Assembly (NCBI GenBank): GCA_947503525.1
Contig: CANNEA010000005.1
Coordinates: forward strand, 186,001-250,000
Origin: an uncultured Carboxylicivirga sp.
GTDB lineage: Bacteria; Bacteroidota; Bacteroidia; Bacteroidales; Marinilabiliaceae
Direction: 5' to 3'
Length of the DNA stretch: 64,000 bases
Within the stretch, counting starts at the first letter, position 1. Every line of letters begins with the position of its first letter. Both the position numbers and the translations under genes were made by a program. The notes beneath the pieces were generated by a model. It saw only the letters and a program-made list of their open reading frames with translations. It did not search any database and was not told where the DNA came from. This document shows positions 62,595-64,000 of this stretch, piece by piece.

Positions 62595-63476
62595 ATGAAT
62601 AAGCGAAAAGGAATAATATTAGCCGGTGGATCTGGAACTCGTCTTTACCCGGTAACAAAAAGTATTTCCAAACAAATCATACCGGTATATGATAAACCGA
62701 TGATTTATTATCCTTTATCAGTTTTAATGTTGGCAGGGATTAGGGAAATATTAATTATCAGTACGCCTCAGGATTTACATCTTTATCAGAATTTATTTGA
62801 AGATGGCTCAAGTCTTGGCTTAAAACTTAGTTATGCCGAACAGCCTTCTCCTGATGGCTTGGCTCAGGCTTTTATTATCGGAGAAGAATTTATTGGTGAT
62901 AGTAATGTTGCACTAGTATTGGGAGATAACATTTATTACGGATACCAATTTAGTCAAACGTTAGCAGAAGCAGCTAAGGTAGAAGGTGAAGCAGTCGTAT
63001 TTGGCTACTATGTAAATGACCCTGAACGATATGGAGTGGCTGAATTTGACAGCAATGGTAATGTTCTTTCATTAGAAGAGAAACCTGTTTCGCCAAAGTC
63101 GAATTATGCTGTTACTGGATTATATTTTTATCCTAATGATGTTGTTGGCAAAGCCAAAGGTTTAAAACCGTCAAAAAGAGGTGAGTTAGAAATAACAGAT
63201 CTTAACTCATTATACCTTGATGAAAAAAGACTTCAATTAACAAAATTGGGAAGAGGAACTGCTTGGCTAGACACAGGTACACATGACAGTTTACTTCAAG
63301 CCAGTAACTTCATTGCCACTATTGAAAACAGGCAAGGCCTTAAAGTTTCTTGCATTGAGGAAATAGCATTTAAGCGTGGCTACATTAACAAAGAGCAATT
63401 ATTAAAATTAGCAGAGCCTTTGAGTAAAAACGAATATGGGCAATATTTGATAAAAGTGGCTGAACACGAATTGTAA
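62595..63476 (+). CDS. rfbA: Glucose-1-phosphate thymidylyltransferase
   Basis: A 293-residue nucleotidyltransferase. [20 protein letters not shown] (residues ~8-27) is the signature loop, then [39 protein letters not shown] and VLGDNIYYG also match RmlA. It makes dTDP-glucose. It is 33 bp after UXS and is followed by rfbC, so a dTDP-rhamnose type route (rfbB and rfbD may lie beyond the window) is likely. Confidence 0.96.
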   Translation: MNKRKGIILAGGSGTRLYPVTKSISKQIIPVYDKPMIYYPLSVLMLAGIREILIISTPQDLHLYQNLFEDGSSLGLKLSYAEQPSPDGLAQAFIIGEEFIGDSNVALVLGDNIYYGYQFSQTLAEAAKVEGEAVVFGYYVNDPERYGVAEFDSNGNVLSLEEKPVSPKSNYAVTGLYFYPNDVVGKAKGLKPSKRGELEITDLNSLYLDEKRLQLTKLGRGTAWLDTGTHDSLLQASNFIATIENRQGLKVSCIEEIAFKRGYINKEQLLKLAEPLSKNEYGQYLIKVAEHEL

Positions 63477-63513
63477 TCTGACACAAGTATATATGTTTTT
63501 ACTTGCGTATTAT

Positions 63514-63521
63514 TATCTTTG
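63514..63521 (+). promoter_or_regulatory. -7 promoter element (TATCTTTG) before rfbC
   Basis: TATCTTTG fits TAnnTTTG and lies 19 bp before the rfbC start. The -33 region is a poor match (ATG-like). It would allow rfbC to be transcribed apart from rfbA. Confidence 0.45.
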
Positions 63522-63539
63522 CGCACCAATTATAATTAA

Positions 63540-64000
63540 ATGCAAATAACAAAAACAAATATTCCAGGTTTACTAATTATTCAACCGGATGTTTTCGCCG
63601 ATCCAAGAGGTTTCTTTCTGGAATCGTATAACGAGAAACGATATTTGGAAAATAATATTAGTTCAAATTTTATCCAGGATAATATTTCAGAATCTTGCTA
63701 CGGAACATTAAGAGGTCTTCATTATCAATTAGCGCCTTATTCTCAAGCTAAATTGGTTCAAGTTATTCAGGGTACAGTTTTGGATGTAGCTGTTGACTTG
63801 CGCAAAAAGTCGCCAACCTATGGTCATCATTATGCCATAGAATTAACTGGCGAAAACAAAACTCAGTTTTATATTCCGCAAGGTTTTGCACATGGCTTTT
63901 CAGTTTTAAGTGAAACAGCTATTTTTATGTACAAGTGCGATAATTATTATAACCGAGAGGCTGAAAGAGGACTATCCTACAACGATCCTTCATTGGGAAT
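63540..64000 (+). CDS. rfbC: dTDP-4-dehydrorhamnose 3,5-epimerase (cut by window end)
   Basis: About 153 residues are visible; a full RmlC is ~180. The visible part has IQPDVFADPRGFFLESYNEK then FIQDNISESCYGTLRGLHYQ, the active-site His region. VQVIQGTVLDVAVDLRKKSP and FYIPQGFAHGFSVLSE hold further signatures. It epimerises C3 and C5 of dTDP-4-keto-6-deoxyglucose. The frame is open at the window edge, with the ATG at 63540. Confidence 0.95.
   Translation, partial: MQITKTNIPGLLIIQPDVFADPRGFFLESYNEKRYLENNISSNFIQDNISESCYGTLRGLHYQLAPYSQAKLVQVIQGTVLDVAVDLRKKSPTYGHHYAIELTGENKTQFYIPQGFAHGFSVLSETAIFMYKCDNYYNREAERGLSYNDPSLG

Overview
The window reads as a chromosomal segment of a Bacteroidota bacterium, probably a Marinilabiliales/Bacteroidales-type facultative anaerobe. 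Visible support: low GC, A-rich leaders without Shine-Dalgarno sequences, promoters of the TTTG-N19-TAnnTTTG type, an UpxY-type NusG paralogue, a DUF481 protein, a Bacteroidota-style PEP carboxylase, menaquinone genes, and pyruvate formate-lyase with its activase and formate channel. No rRNA, tRNA, insertion sequence, prophage or CRISPR array was seen. The species call is inference.

Layout. 0-13.5 kb: envelope and transport genes (TAXI receptor, cut by the window edge; AI-2E permease; LTA-synthase-like sulfatase; lipocalin; voltage-gated channel; DUF481 protein), PEP carboxylase, then an exported M28 peptidase followed by three small genes. 13.7-20 kb: formate-THF ligase, a 640-bp non-coding stretch with a 22-bp tandem repeat, a His-rich exported protein, MazG, a SAM-hydrolysing protein and PhoH. 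20-26.6 kb: purC, then the fermentative set pflB-pflA-focA behind an exact FNR-type box, then a YciB-like/Nudix fusion. 26.7-32 kb: XRE-membrane regulator, DksA-like protein, RidA, FKBP lipoprotein, repeat lipoprotein and exported oligoendopeptidase F.

32.2-41.3 kb holds every enzyme needed to go from GTP to preQ1: queC-queE-queF behind a preQ1-I riboswitch, and folE-queD about 5 kb further on. Between them lie a phosphodiesterase, ppk1, a SixA phosphatase and a radical SAM protein. 41.3-47.2 kb: an AlaX gene broken by an in-frame TGA, mnmA, two paired terminator/G-rich candidate RNAs, an isochorismatase-like hydrolase, an exported C1 peptidase and a GH123-like lipoprotein. 47.2-53.8 kb: menA-menC-menE, murB, mltG, a TetR-like protein and a SPOR lipoprotein. 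53.8-64 kb: flavodiiron protein, then the start of a surface polysaccharide locus (upxY-like, UDP-GlcA 4-epimerase, UDP-glucose dehydrogenase, UDP-xylose synthase, rfbA, rfbC cut by the window end). A minus-strand rpsA-STAS-rnz operon interrupts that locus.

The items most worth a second look are the preQ1 riboswitch with its QueE cluster-motif insertion, the FNR box before pflB, the YciB-Nudix fusion, the AlaX nonsense codon, a ~70-nt candidate sRNA before folE, and the possible pairing between the 22-bp repeat array and the G-rich candidate RNAs at 43.1-43.3 kb. No unmistakably new multi-gene system was found; the best novelty candidates are non-coding.
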